Origin: Muribaculaceae bacterium
GTDB taxonomy: Bacteria; Bacteroidota; Bacteroidia; Bacteroidales; Muribaculaceae
Direction: 5' to 3'
NCBI GenBank assembly: GCA_017436845.1
Contig: JAFSCJ010000022.1
Span: forward strand, 1-36,387
DNA: 36,387 bases
Below the pieces are notes generated by a model. That model was not told where the DNA came from and did no database searches. It saw nothing but the letters and a program-made list of their open reading frames with translations. Below are positions 28,301-35,526 of this stretch, piece by piece (position 1 is the first letter of the stretch; each line of letters opens with the position of its first letter). The translations under genes were made by a program, and so were the position numbers.

Positions 28301-28685
28301 CGGTGAAGGTGTTGATTGCAGCATGCACTTTAAGACCGATAGCATGACCGGCATCAATAAATGCCTGCAAATAATCCCATGTGGCAGTGCGCTCGTGATA
28401 GTGATAATATCCGCCATCCCAAGTGGGAAGTTTTGTTACCTGATCAACCACCGATGTACTGAAAAGGACATCGCCCATTTCTCCTCTGACATCAACTACA
28501 ATATCGGTAAATCCGGCATCATAGGCTTTTTGCAAATCGCGAACAATGTTTTCTTTACTATCAGCAAATTCGACAAAGTTAGCACATGCATCAATCCATA
28601 TATAGCGAGGTTTCGTTGCATCGGCAGTAGTTGCCATTACAACCTGAGATAGAAGTAGTACAGATAAAAATAAAAATTTTTTCAT
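25149..28685 (-). CDS. 5' half of the frameshifted gene: exported GHL10 glycoside hydrolase
   Basis: This 1178-codon frame has a signal peptide (about 1-20) and a GHL10-type (PF02638) TIM-barrel hydrolase at about 27-430. Supporting segments are YIWIDACANFVEF, GFTDIVVDVRGEMGDVLFS, AIGLKVHAAINTF, YDVDGIFLDRCRY (203-215, with a likely active-site acid), DFMLLGAYAP and KYDYWDAIKDGF. A propeller-like region (about 440-840) and two Fn3-like modules (about 860-1075) follow. GHL10 includes E. coli DigH, reported to cut peptidoglycan strands already stripped of peptides. The last 65 codons after W1113 are out-of-frame translation caused by the frameshift. It follows the amidase gene by 51 nt with no terminator between, so the two are likely one operon. 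Confidence 0.82.
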   Translation of the reverse strand: MKKFLFLSVLLLSQVVMATTADATKPRYIWIDACANFVEFADSKENIVRDLQKAYDAGFTDIVVDVRGEMGDVLFSTSVVDQVTKLPTWDGGYYHYHERTATWDYLQAFIDAGHAIGLKVHAAINTFTGGCLNSYGLGKQGLVFRDEEKRDWVTTLYLDKDGDGTKELVNALDVDAYSAKFFNPANEEVQEFLLDLLRDLAKYDVDGIFLDRCRYDNANSDFSDISKTKFEEYLGSSISDFPACISSTYQKQWWAFRAKVIHDFVVKAREAVKSVNSNIQFGTYVGAWYSSYYEVGVNWASPDYDAAANYSWASPEWNNYGYADHLDFMLLGAYAPANAIYGTTEWTCQGFCQLAKEKLMGDVLFAGSPDVGNGTGYENGGQGEAVTKTIDACMNSSDGYFLFDMVHVRKYDYWDAIKDGFAKSGISLPYDGTSEHPDNWNITTKLADQAFTPTTTYPFTDYNGGWFMNYQDYSVAKQFAVSNGVIYHIVPGYVVTNSAGEVHQSITATSSYSNGTHSFVKGRGLDSGCNQYFAGHGIASDDCGNIIYAGTTNYVSKVDSIVVVKNSGKYGEIADMKTAKGVVSFDDIYKHRLKAPNPGWIGGTGRTDFFYASGNCYDGTGYMWFTDGIEVVRITIQNVLGKQWATKQDVYPITGDGFVTPTDTVEWHESRIKPYGNDYFLLQNETGVYDCKLVDGEMRVERVIRGTDYKLHAGNIVNFNGHKILVLDPWESQGYSGVRDGQLSIYDMNTDDITTATTASIGYYINAMTGSFVSDGVDNNVTFPTEDANGNSLVGTYSGSENIDTWCEFGFDTNGNQLYLYTYCPGVGYAKFTINSEKNIDENPVTTVNASLETSLDNQYQNANITWDASGVTDHASTQYKIYYRTNPFISGEDENEKSVNNEWSDWQELVTTEAGATSFTHVDVKYLNHGTEFYERGYQYKVLPVVDGKNYQNNASMPVVTPAWLTTNPVWASYNGEAGKGVVDYPGYKTFQLFWAHGCEGGKGNRPTSYDVYRNGIKIATTALHNYVDYEATENKEHTYQIVAHYEGKPGIETMSTPKTITVGSKNPENPQYRIEAIYNYRIGDDIAVKPNYSNFTNPYYYRQGVYFRGDWSSHSEPIATEVTVGLLNSMPKVQTRISQMKHTWDAKITTLQVMSGRTSWSTTALYMNSYPIAEPM
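25345..25346 (-). other. Apparent one-base deletion (frameshift site)
   Basis: The minus strand reads GAT TGG T-C ATC GCA CAG here. Adding one base (for example A) between T and C gives GDWYIAQ, matching the GNWYILT context in the paralogue at 18645-23090. There is no homopolymer or slippery heptamer, so programmed frameshifting is unlikely. A -1 slip giving GDWVIAQ is formally possible. Confidence 0.75.
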
Positions 28686-28736
28686 GTGTAAATATATATT
28701 ATGTAAATTATTATATCATATTTTAACAGTGCAATA

Positions 28737-30050
28737 CTATTTACTGTGTGATATCTTAATAGTGTGTACGTAACCGCTATTATCAGTAATTTTTACAATA
28801 TAGATACCGGGAACCAAATCATTGAGATCAATACTTTCACCGGCAGATTTTGCTTCAAGGAAACCTGTAACAGAGTAAATCTCGATAGCTGATACCTGAC
28901 CGGTAGCATAAAGAGAATTACCGCTTACTCGTACCTCAATAGAATTATTATCAATATCTTCGATTGATGATGTACTGAGAGCTGTTCCGTTCAAGTAAAC
29001 CCATTGATATACATCGTTGCCGTTCACGTCAATACTGCGCAATGTTATGTAATAGTCTGACAATCCGTCGCCATCAATATCGCCACCCCATGTGCCGGCT
29101 TCTGTCGGTGAGAATGTTACATAAAGTGTGGTGTGACCCTCTGAGAATGTGTGAGTGGTACCGCTAACCTGCAATCCGGCAGGGGTTACACTGAAGAGGC
29201 CTGATATGGGACTGATGAGATCTACATAAGTCCAGTGATTGAGCATATTACCATCGAGAGTAACTGTTTCTGTTGCTGTTTCACCTACATTACATGTAAG
29301 ATTTACACTATAAGAACTTGCTGATATAAATGGTGTGCTGTTGCTACTTCCGCTATTGCCCCCATTATTGTAATATGATGGCTCCGTAACCGATCCTTTG
29401 CTTGAAAGATAATCATAAATTCCTTTCAAGTGACCGTCAACCCATGCATAAAATCCTTTGCTTGATGTGTCTTGAATAAGTTGCCAATCGCTATAGCAGT
29501 CGATAAATAATCCTTCGGTCAAAACGGCAGGATAAGCACTGCCGGCAGTGATAACTGTCCAACCGTTTTGTTTAACGCCACGATTTGTTAATTTATATCC
29601 ACCTGTCCCATCTACTTCTCCAAATTTTGCAATCAATCCACTTTGCACTATGGATGCAAGGCTGGAGCTGGTGCTGTAGTAATACCATGTTTCTGTACCA
29701 TGAGCCGATGCATTGGCTGCGTTCAAGTGAAATGAAATAAATACATCGGAATTGTAGGTATAACAATAGTTACGACGAGCTGACAACGACATTGTGGTAG
29801 CGTCACTAAAACGTGTCATATACACATTGGCTCCCAATGACGATAGCTTATTGTACACTTGTCCTGCACATTGTAGTGCAAGCCATGATTCAGTATAATT
29901 ATCAACAGACGATCCATTATAACAAGCTCCTGGATCGGTCCCGCCATGACCGGGGTCAAGAACAATTACAAAGTCACTCCATGCAGCCGAAATGTGTTGA
30001 GGAACTGCTATGCCCAATAACAATACGAGAGCTAATAATATTTTTTTCAT
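28737..30050 (-). CDS. Exported N-acetylmuramoyl-L-alanine amidase (Amidase_3) with T9SS-like tail
   Basis: This 437-aa protein would cut the bond between MurNAc and the stem peptide. The start MKKILLALVLLLGIAV begins a signal peptide; the open frame up to 30113 is leader DNA. The Amidase_3 domain (about 25-215) shows H35 in LDPGHGG, E54 in NYTESW, H108 in FISFHLN and E179 in AVLTEGLF, the expected zinc ligands and catalytic acid. A Ser/Asn/Gly linker (about 220-240), a beta-sandwich domain (about 240-365) and a T9SS-like tail (VSAIEIYSVTGFLEA, PGIYIVKITD) follow. The predicted destination is the cell surface or exterior rather than the periplasm. It sits 31 nt after TolB-like B and 51 nt before the GHL10 gene. 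Confidence 0.9.
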   Translation of the reverse strand: MKKILLALVLLLGIAVPQHISAAWSDFVIVLDPGHGGTDPGACYNGSSVDNYTESWLALQCAGQVYNKLSSLGANVYMTRFSDATTMSLSARRNYCYTYNSDVFISFHLNAANASAHGTETWYYYSTSSSLASIVQSGLIAKFGEVDGTGGYKLTNRGVKQNGWTVITAGSAYPAVLTEGLFIDCYSDWQLIQDTSSKGFYAWVDGHLKGIYDYLSSKGSVTEPSYYNNGGNSGSSNSTPFISASSYSVNLTCNVGETATETVTLDGNMLNHWTYVDLISPISGLFSVTPAGLQVSGTTHTFSEGHTTLYVTFSPTEAGTWGGDIDGDGLSDYYITLRSIDVNGNDVYQWVYLNGTALSTSSIEDIDNNSIEVRVSGNSLYATGQVSAIEIYSVTGFLEAKSAGESIDLNDLVPGIYIVKITDNSGYVHTIKISHSK

Positions 30051-30081
30051 TATATTGAATTCTTTGAAATGGATTAATGAA

Positions 30082-31050
30082 TTATTTAAAATCGGCTGAA
30101 TAAATTTGACCATCGCTATGAGATATAAATACTATTTTAGAGCCATCAGGAGATATGCTTGGACACATTTCCATTTTGTTGGTTGTGGCAGTAAGCGCTT
30201 TCAAACCGGTACCGTTAACATTCATCATATACAAATCGCTTGATGTGTATACGTGTCCATCATCGGTGCTCACCTCAAAAACGATTTGGCTATCGTTAAC
30301 CCACACCGGATTGAAACCGGTTGCCAAACGTCTTTTACCGGAACCATCAATATTGATAATATAAATATCATTGAGTTCGTTAAATGCGATTTTCTTCCCA
30401 TCAGGAGATAGTGCCGGGCAGAACGAAGGTTTGTCATTAATAAGAGTCTTTGTTCCACGAGCATTAATCACAGAAAGACCTTCTGCATTTACAAGTAAGC
30501 TTATATTTGAACCGGTTTTGTTGCTTAAGGATGTAGCCAACGATTTAGAGAGTTTTGTCGTGGGGTGAGCTATTACTTTTGCATCAAGAGAAATTACTTT
30601 CTTATCACCATTGGGACTGTATCTCCAGGCAACTTGATCCATGCGACTTACATCTTCGGTTAAACGTGTTTTTTTGCCTGTCATATCAATTGACCATGCT
30701 GCTTGGCAACGCTTGGTCTCTCCATATTGTTGCTCATATCTGAGATCACGTACTAAAATTTCGTGTGAGTCGGCACTCCATTGATACATAAATCCAATAC
30801 CATTATCACCGGCAAGTTTGGTTTTTCCCAAACCGTCCGGATTCATTACAAACAACCCATTAAAACCATATTCGGTAAATGCGATTTTACTTCCATCAGG
30901 CGACCATCTTGGATTTTCATAAGAGGTAGCATCATTAGTAAGACGAGTCACATTACTGATTGTCCCCTGCTTTAAGGTTTGTGCTGAAAGAGAGCTGACA
31001 GAAACAGGTGCAACTATTGCAAGTAGCATCCAAAAGGTAAGTTTTTTCAT
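30082..31050 (-). CDS. Exported TolB-like beta-propeller protein B
   Basis: This 322-aa protein has a signal peptide (MKKLTFWMLLAIV... SLSAQ) and WD40-like/PD40 repeats of the TolB C-terminal type. Clear blades are NPRWSPDGSKIAFTEYG, CPALSPDGKKIAFNE and CPSISPDGSKIVFISHSDG. It has no enzymatic motif and no T9SS-like tail, so it may remain periplasmic. The ATG at 31050 is preferred over the frame opening at 31107 because it starts the signal peptide. The first 75 or so nucleotides closely match the start of the 1481-aa protein gene (18645-23090). It is paralogous to TolB-like A at the right edge. Both precede an amidase gene, which suggests a binding or regulatory partner of the amidase. The ligand is unknown. 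Confidence 0.83.
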   Translation of the reverse strand: MKKLTFWMLLAIVAPVSVSSLSAQTLKQGTISNVTRLTNDATSYENPRWSPDGSKIAFTEYGFNGLFVMNPDGLGKTKLAGDNGIGFMYQWSADSHEILVRDLRYEQQYGETKRCQAAWSIDMTGKKTRLTEDVSRMDQVAWRYSPNGDKKVISLDAKVIAHPTTKLSKSLATSLSNKTGSNISLLVNAEGLSVINARGTKTLINDKPSFCPALSPDGKKIAFNELNDIYIINIDGSGKRRLATGFNPVWVNDSQIVFEVSTDDGHVYTSSDLYMMNVNGTGLKALTATTNKMEMCPSISPDGSKIVFISHSDGQIYSADFK

Positions 31051-31213
31051 TTGGTTATATGCAAAATATCTATTAGTAATTAATTTGATATAATAAAAAA
31101 CATTCAATAATTTGGCAAAATTGGATAAAATTGTTTAATTTTAGGAACACTTATAAAAAAAAATGTTAAAATATCATTTGGAATATCTTGCTGTACTTCA
31201 ATGGCTAATGAAT

Positions 31214-31448
31214 GCAACAGAACAAAATCCTCTATTTTTTGCAGCCGCTGTTTAAAATAACATTGGTGCTGTATCAAAATGAAATTCGTAACCTCTCTCG
31301 GTATTTATTTTCGTACCACCCCCCGGCTTCGCCGTACAATGTTACGGTGAGTCTCGCAATCGGGTACCGGCAAAGCCGACAAACCCTGCTCGCTCACACG
31401 TGAGCTCTGCGAGGTTCTCATACCTTAGAGGAGGGCTGTTTCTGTTCC
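31214..31448. repeat. Putative GC-rich intergenic element with imperfect terminal inverted repeats
   Basis: The ends are imperfectly complementary: GCAACAGAACAAAATCCTCT (31214-31233) against AGAGGAGGGC...CTGTTCC (31427-31448). Inside are a long-range inverted pair CGGCTTCGCCGTAC (31324-31337) and GTACCGGCAAAGCCG (31364-31378), and the hairpin GCTCAC-AC-GTGAGC (31392-31405). The core is far more GC-rich than its surroundings. It could be a MITE-like repeat, a remnant of foreign DNA or a structured RNA. No clear target-site duplication was found. Confidence 0.45.
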
Positions 31449-31468
31449 AACATGTATATGAAACGCAA

Positions 31469-31497
31469 CAAGCGCCTACTCGGGGAGCAGGCGCTTG
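31469..31497. terminator. Strong hairpin terminator downstream of amidase A
   Basis: CAAGCGCCT (31469-31477) pairs with AGGCGCTTG (31489-31497), extended by CTC/GAG after one mismatch and closed by a GGG loop. T-rich DNA follows on both strands. It lies 47 nt beyond the stop of the minus-strand gene ending at 31544. Confidence 0.8.
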
Positions 31498-31543
31498 CTT
31501 ATTTTAGAATAGTGTCAAACAATTTATTTTTCCACTTTCTCGA

Positions 31544-34500
31544 CTACTTAACGTATTCCTTTGTTACTTTGTTACCACGTTTAACGATGTAGATACCGTT
31601 AGCAGGTTTAGCAACTTTCACACCTTGCAAGTTGTAGTAAACAGGAGCTACTGCATCTACAGCTTCGATGTTTTCTACGCCTGAAAGTTCACCATTTGTG
31701 AGCGTGAAGCAGTATTTAGTAGCGGCTTTAGTAGTGAACGCTTCAGCACGTGGGAGAGCAAAACCTTTCAAGAATTCACCTGAGTTACCGCAGATATAGA
31801 TGTTACCTGCAAGGTCCCAAGCGATATCATAAACGTTTGTTCCGATATTGTGAGTGATTGTGTACACTTTGCGAAGAGCAGGTGTTCCATCTTCAGCCCA
31901 TACCAAATCATAGATTGTGAATTGTTTTGGAGCTGCACTTGAAGATGCCACTGCAATTTGTTTTCCATCAGGAGATACACGAACACCACCACCACCACGG
32001 CTCACGAGGTCTTTATATTTTTCGTTACCATCTTTGTCGATGTAAACAAGACCAGGTTGTGCATCTGTTGGAGTACCACGATATTGACAATACCAGATAC
32101 CACCACGATCATCATACTCAACATTTGTAGAAGCAGGAGCAATTGTATATTTACCTGTCAACGCAGGAATATTTGTTGGAGCAGGAAGAGTTGCAGCTGT
32201 ACCAAGAGCAAATTCATCAAGGCTACCACCTGAGTATACATAGCTCCAATGGTTTGCATTAGAAGAAAGAGCAAGAAGTTTAAGGTCTTCACCTGCACCT
32301 TTCACGTCAAAGCCAAGGTTAGAAGCAGTAATAAAGTTACCATTAGCATCGGTATACTTATATGTTGCAGCATCAAATGTAAGACCAGTAAACAATGATG
32401 TAAATTCATTATTTTCATATAGATCTTCGAATGAAGGAGCTGTCAAGATATAATCACCATCATCATTCATACGAGTTACGAACAAGCGACCATCTTCAGC
32501 AACACGAACACGTGCCAAGTCGGCAGCATTAGCAGATCCTGCCCTGTAGTCAAGAGTCCAACCACCGGTGAAGCCATATTTACCTGTTGCAGGATTCAAA
32601 ATAGGCTCAACAGCTGCATCAAATGCATATAATCCAAGACCACCACTTGTTGTAGTATTACTGTGATATTGCTCAAGAGAAGATGTCATACCTTCAGTAA
32701 CATAGATATTACCAAATGAAGGACTTTCCATGTTATTGTCAACATCTACACCACGTGGATGATAGAACATATAAGACTTGAATGTTTCAACAGCAGTTTT
32801 TTCAGCACCTGCTACTTCAACTTCCCATGAATAGTCTCCATCTACAAGATCAGCAATGCTGATTTCTGCAGTGTAAGCACCCTTAACCTTAGCGCCTTCA
32901 GCAGAAGTAGCTACCACTTCACCTTCAGCGTTCTTAACATTAACATTTACATCAGTTGCATCAGCATTCAATGAATAGCTAACTGACAATACGCCGTCAG
33001 CAATAGAACTTGTAAGTGCATATGCAAATGGGTTAGCTGTACCACCGTCAGCAGGATCGAATGTTGCAAAGTCATCTGATTCTACAAACTTGTAAACTTT
33101 ACCATCTACAGCAAGGAACAATTCGATAGAAGCACCGATAGTGTTTTCTTCAGCGTCTTGTTCAAGAGCAAGTTCACCATGAGCAGAAGCGTAAGTATAA
33201 GCTGTTGGTTCGATAGCTGCACCTTCAAGAGCTATTTCTTTAGCTGCGGCAAAACCTTCAGTGATGTCAAACATTTGGATACCTTCTACAAGACCTTCAG
33301 CATTAACTTTAGGAGTTACCATCAACGCCTTGCCTGCATAGCGGAAGTAGTTAGCACCATTAGCTTTCACGCTGCTAACAGCTTCGTTGCGACCAATAAG
33401 TATAGCAGCGACACCTGCATAAGCAACTTCATTGCCATCAGTACTCCATTCAAATGGAGCAATGAGATCTCCGTCAAGCACAAAGTTATTGTTATTTCCA
33501 AGAGGAGAAACCATTATTTCAAAGTCCCAATTGTCAGCGTTGCTACTAACTAAATCAGGATAGAAATTAGTTTCATTAGGCACAGCATCCCATGAGTCAA
33601 GAATTGTTTCACCTACCATTTGACCTTCAGCAATTGCAAATTGATTGAAACGCATACCAATATCAGATGAAGAAGATCCGTTGTGACAAGAAGCTGTGAG
33701 AGTACCATTTTCAAGAGTTCCTGAGTAAGCTAAAGTTTTTCCTACATTACCTCTGTTAAACATAACTGAAGAAATAGAAGTAAACCACAATTCGCAAGAA
33801 TCAGGAAGAGCTGTGATTGAATCTTGTGTCCATTTATAGAAATTTACTGATCCACGTTCTACGCCATCACCTGATGCGACATCATCAGTAGCTTGGTTTT
33901 GAGAGAAACCACTTGCTACCAATACATGGTCGGCAGAAAGTGCGATGTCTGAAATCTTCAAGTAGCCATTAGCTCCCATTACAACTGCTTTTGTATCAAG
34001 AGTATCTACAGTTGAAGCAGCGAGGTCAGCAAGATAGATGTAAGGCTCATTTGCTTCGTCAAGAGCGAGGACATAAAGTTTGTCATCACGGATGATTTGA
34101 CGGCGAACTGTCTTACCTGCTAATTGTTCAGCAAGAATAGCGATTTCTGAAGATTTAGTTTCATAGCTTGGGAACAATGAGTAACCAGTCTTACCTGCAG
34201 TAGAGTCAGGATAGTTTACATAAACCTTTGTAGGAGGCACCCAATTTACATTGCGCAAGAATGCTTCAGGATAATATTTATCACCTGCAGCTACAGTAAA
34301 TTGTTCAGTAAATTCTGCTTCTGGCTCATTGTATCCTTCAAGGCTGTAAGTCAATGAATAAGTACCCGGAGCAACGCGGAACACAAATACGCCATTATAT
34401 TCATCATCGGTTGTGTATGTAGCAACTTCATTACCTTCAGCGTCAAGCAATTTTACAGTTGCATTGTTCAATGGCAAATATTTGTCATTTGTTGACACAT

Positions 34501-35515
34501 TAGGATTATAGAATTCGTGTTGGAATTTTTCATCTTTGTCGCGAAGAACTCCATAGATGATAGCTTCGTCATTTGTGTTACCAAGTCCGAAATAGTCATT
34601 AACACCCCAAGCATAAGCTTCACCTTCCAAATAACAAACATCTCTGTTCATATATTTGTGGCGAGCCGGTTGGTAAGTGTGGAAATAACCTTCAGAGAGG
34701 TACCCGGGAACAGCATGTTTAAGAGCACCAAGATAGCTTGTATATGCGATTGTGTCAGGAGCACCATCGGCACCTTCCAAAAATTCTCTACCTGGACCTT
34801 CTACAAATACATAGTCAGGATCATTTATGACATACTTTACTCTTGAACTGCCACCATAGAATGATACATCACCACGGAGATTCATGCTTGTCATTGAATA
34901 ATAAGTCCATTGGTGATGTCCCATACCATAAAGGTGAGGCCACAACGCAGTACTCATTGCTTTTGCACCGGCATTATACTCTTCTGAATCTGTTCCACGA
35001 TAAAGCACCAATGGATAGTTAGTACTAGTTCCATCAGTAAGTGCATTAGAGTGGATACAGATAAACATATCAAAGTTATTAAACTCTACTTCAGCAGAAA
35101 TTTCTGAAAGAGAGCGGTCATATTTTTCTGACTCAGGATTTACTGTATGATTTTCGTAATCAATATATGCAGGAACAGCACCACTTTGAATGCGGCTCAT
35201 TACGATGTTTTGAGTCAAGTCAAGACCTGATTTACCATCTTCATGTTTGAAACCAAACTCTTTAAGCTTATGGAAAAGCGCAAGCCCTTTGTTAAGGTTG
35301 GTATTAGACTCAAAGAAGTTAGATGTATCGTTGTTTACATCAGTGTAAGCATTGTTAGCACCATGTTTCACAGTACCACAAGGACGGCTATTTGCGTCAA
35401 ACGCACCATGACCAGGGTTAATATAAATGCGAATATCTTCAACATTTACTTGTGCAGTTGCGCCTGCAGCTACAAGCGCTAATCCTGCTGCGAGAAATAA
35501 TTTTCTTAGTTTCAT
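31544..35515 (-). CDS. Giant exported amidase-fold protein A (Amidase_3-like, carboxypeptidase-regulatory-like, propeller, tail)
   Basis: This 1323-aa protein has a signal peptide (1-21). An Amidase_3-like domain (about 25-285) has H36 in IYINPGHG, E69 in FFESNTN, H155 in MFICIHSN and E275 in GYLSEGYF, so all four key residues seem present although the spacing is expanded. A carboxypeptidase-regulatory-like domain follows (about 345-415; ATVKLLDAEGNEVATYTTD and FRVAPGTYSLTYS). A very long propeller-like region comes next, with an Ig-like segment near 850-910. The end is a short tail (YNLQGVKVAKPANGIYIVKRG), a common terminus in Bacteroidales secreted proteins. The predicted substrate is peptidoglycan, but the divergent amidase could act on another amide-linked glycan. 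It starts 11 nt after TolB-like A. Confidence 0.82.
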   Translation of the reverse strand: MKLRKLFLAAGLALVAAGATAQVNVEDIRIYINPGHGAFDANSRPCGTVKHGANNAYTDVNNDTSNFFESNTNLNKGLALFHKLKEFGFKHEDGKSGLDLTQNIVMSRIQSGAVPAYIDYENHTVNPESEKYDRSLSEISAEVEFNNFDMFICIHSNALTDGTSTNYPLVLYRGTDSEEYNAGAKAMSTALWPHLYGMGHHQWTYYSMTSMNLRGDVSFYGGSSRVKYVINDPDYVFVEGPGREFLEGADGAPDTIAYTSYLGALKHAVPGYLSEGYFHTYQPARHKYMNRDVCYLEGEAYAWGVNDYFGLGNTNDEAIIYGVLRDKDEKFQHEFYNPNVSTNDKYLPLNNATVKLLDAEGNEVATYTTDDEYNGVFVFRVAPGTYSLTYSLEGYNEPEAEFTEQFTVAAGDKYYPEAFLRNVNWVPPTKVYVNYPDSTAGKTGYSLFPSYETKSSEIAILAEQLAGKTVRRQIIRDDKLYVLALDEANEPYIYLADLAASTVDTLDTKAVVMGANGYLKISDIALSADHVLVASGFSQNQATDDVASGDGVERGSVNFYKWTQDSITALPDSCELWFTSISSVMFNRGNVGKTLAYSGTLENGTLTASCHNGSSSSDIGMRFNQFAIAEGQMVGETILDSWDAVPNETNFYPDLVSSNADNWDFEIMVSPLGNNNNFVLDGDLIAPFEWSTDGNEVAYAGVAAILIGRNEAVSSVKANGANYFRYAGKALMVTPKVNAEGLVEGIQMFDITEGFAAAKEIALEGAAIEPTAYTYASAHGELALEQDAEENTIGASIELFLAVDGKVYKFVESDDFATFDPADGGTANPFAYALTSSIADGVLSVSYSLNADATDVNVNVKNAEGEVVATSAEGAKVKGAYTAEISIADLVDGDYSWEVEVAGAEKTAVETFKSYMFYHPRGVDVDNNMESPSFGNIYVTEGMTSSLEQYHSNTTTSGGLGLYAFDAAVEPILNPATGKYGFTGGWTLDYRAGSANAADLARVRVAEDGRLFVTRMNDDGDYILTAPSFEDLYENNEFTSLFTGLTFDAATYKYTDANGNFITASNLGFDVKGAGEDLKLLALSSNANHWSYVYSGGSLDEFALGTAATLPAPTNIPALTGKYTIAPASTNVEYDDRGGIWYCQYRGTPTDAQPGLVYIDKDGNEKYKDLVSRGGGGVRVSPDGKQIAVASSSAAPKQFTIYDLVWAEDGTPALRKVYTITHNIGTNVYDIAWDLAGNIYICGNSGEFLKGFALPRAEAFTTKAATKYCFTLTNGELSGVENIEAVDAVAPVYYNLQGVKVAKPANGIYIVKRGNKVTKEYVK

Positions 35516-35526
35516 AACGCTTTGTC

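Larger units (their letters stand above)
23353..28685 (-). pseudogene. Whole frameshifted GHL10/propeller/T9SS-tail gene
   Basis: Two overlapping minus-strand frames (25149-28685 and 23353-25350) are the halves of one gene. Restoring one base between 25346 and 25345 joins GDW to IAQRANSNGG through a tyrosine, giving GDWYIAQ. This aligns with GNWYILT in the intact 1481-aa paralogue. The reconstructed protein would be about 1777 aa: signal peptide, GHL10 hydrolase, propeller-like region, two Fn3-like modules, second propeller-like region, and C-terminal tail. It may be a real null allele or an assembly error. The rest of both halves shows no other damage, so the lesion is recent or artefactual. 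Confidence 0.8.
31051..31543. other. 493-nt intergenic region with promoter area, GC-rich element and terminator
   Basis: From right to left it holds the terminator of amidase A (31469-31497), a GC-rich structured element (31214-31448) and an AT-rich promoter region for TolB-like B (31051-31200). In the last, the minus strand contains CAATTTTG (one mismatch to TAnnTTTG) near 31118 and the shared AAAAAAAATGTTAAAATA motif at 31156-31172. A 63-codon plus-strand frame (31212-31403) crosses the element but has no coding features. No RNA gene of a known class was recognised. Confidence 0.6.

Noticed and set aside
31212..31403. 63-codon plus-strand frame in the intergenic region
   Set aside because: It spans a structured GC-rich element and has no ribosome binding site, signal or domain. 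The inverted repeats explain the sequence better than coding does.
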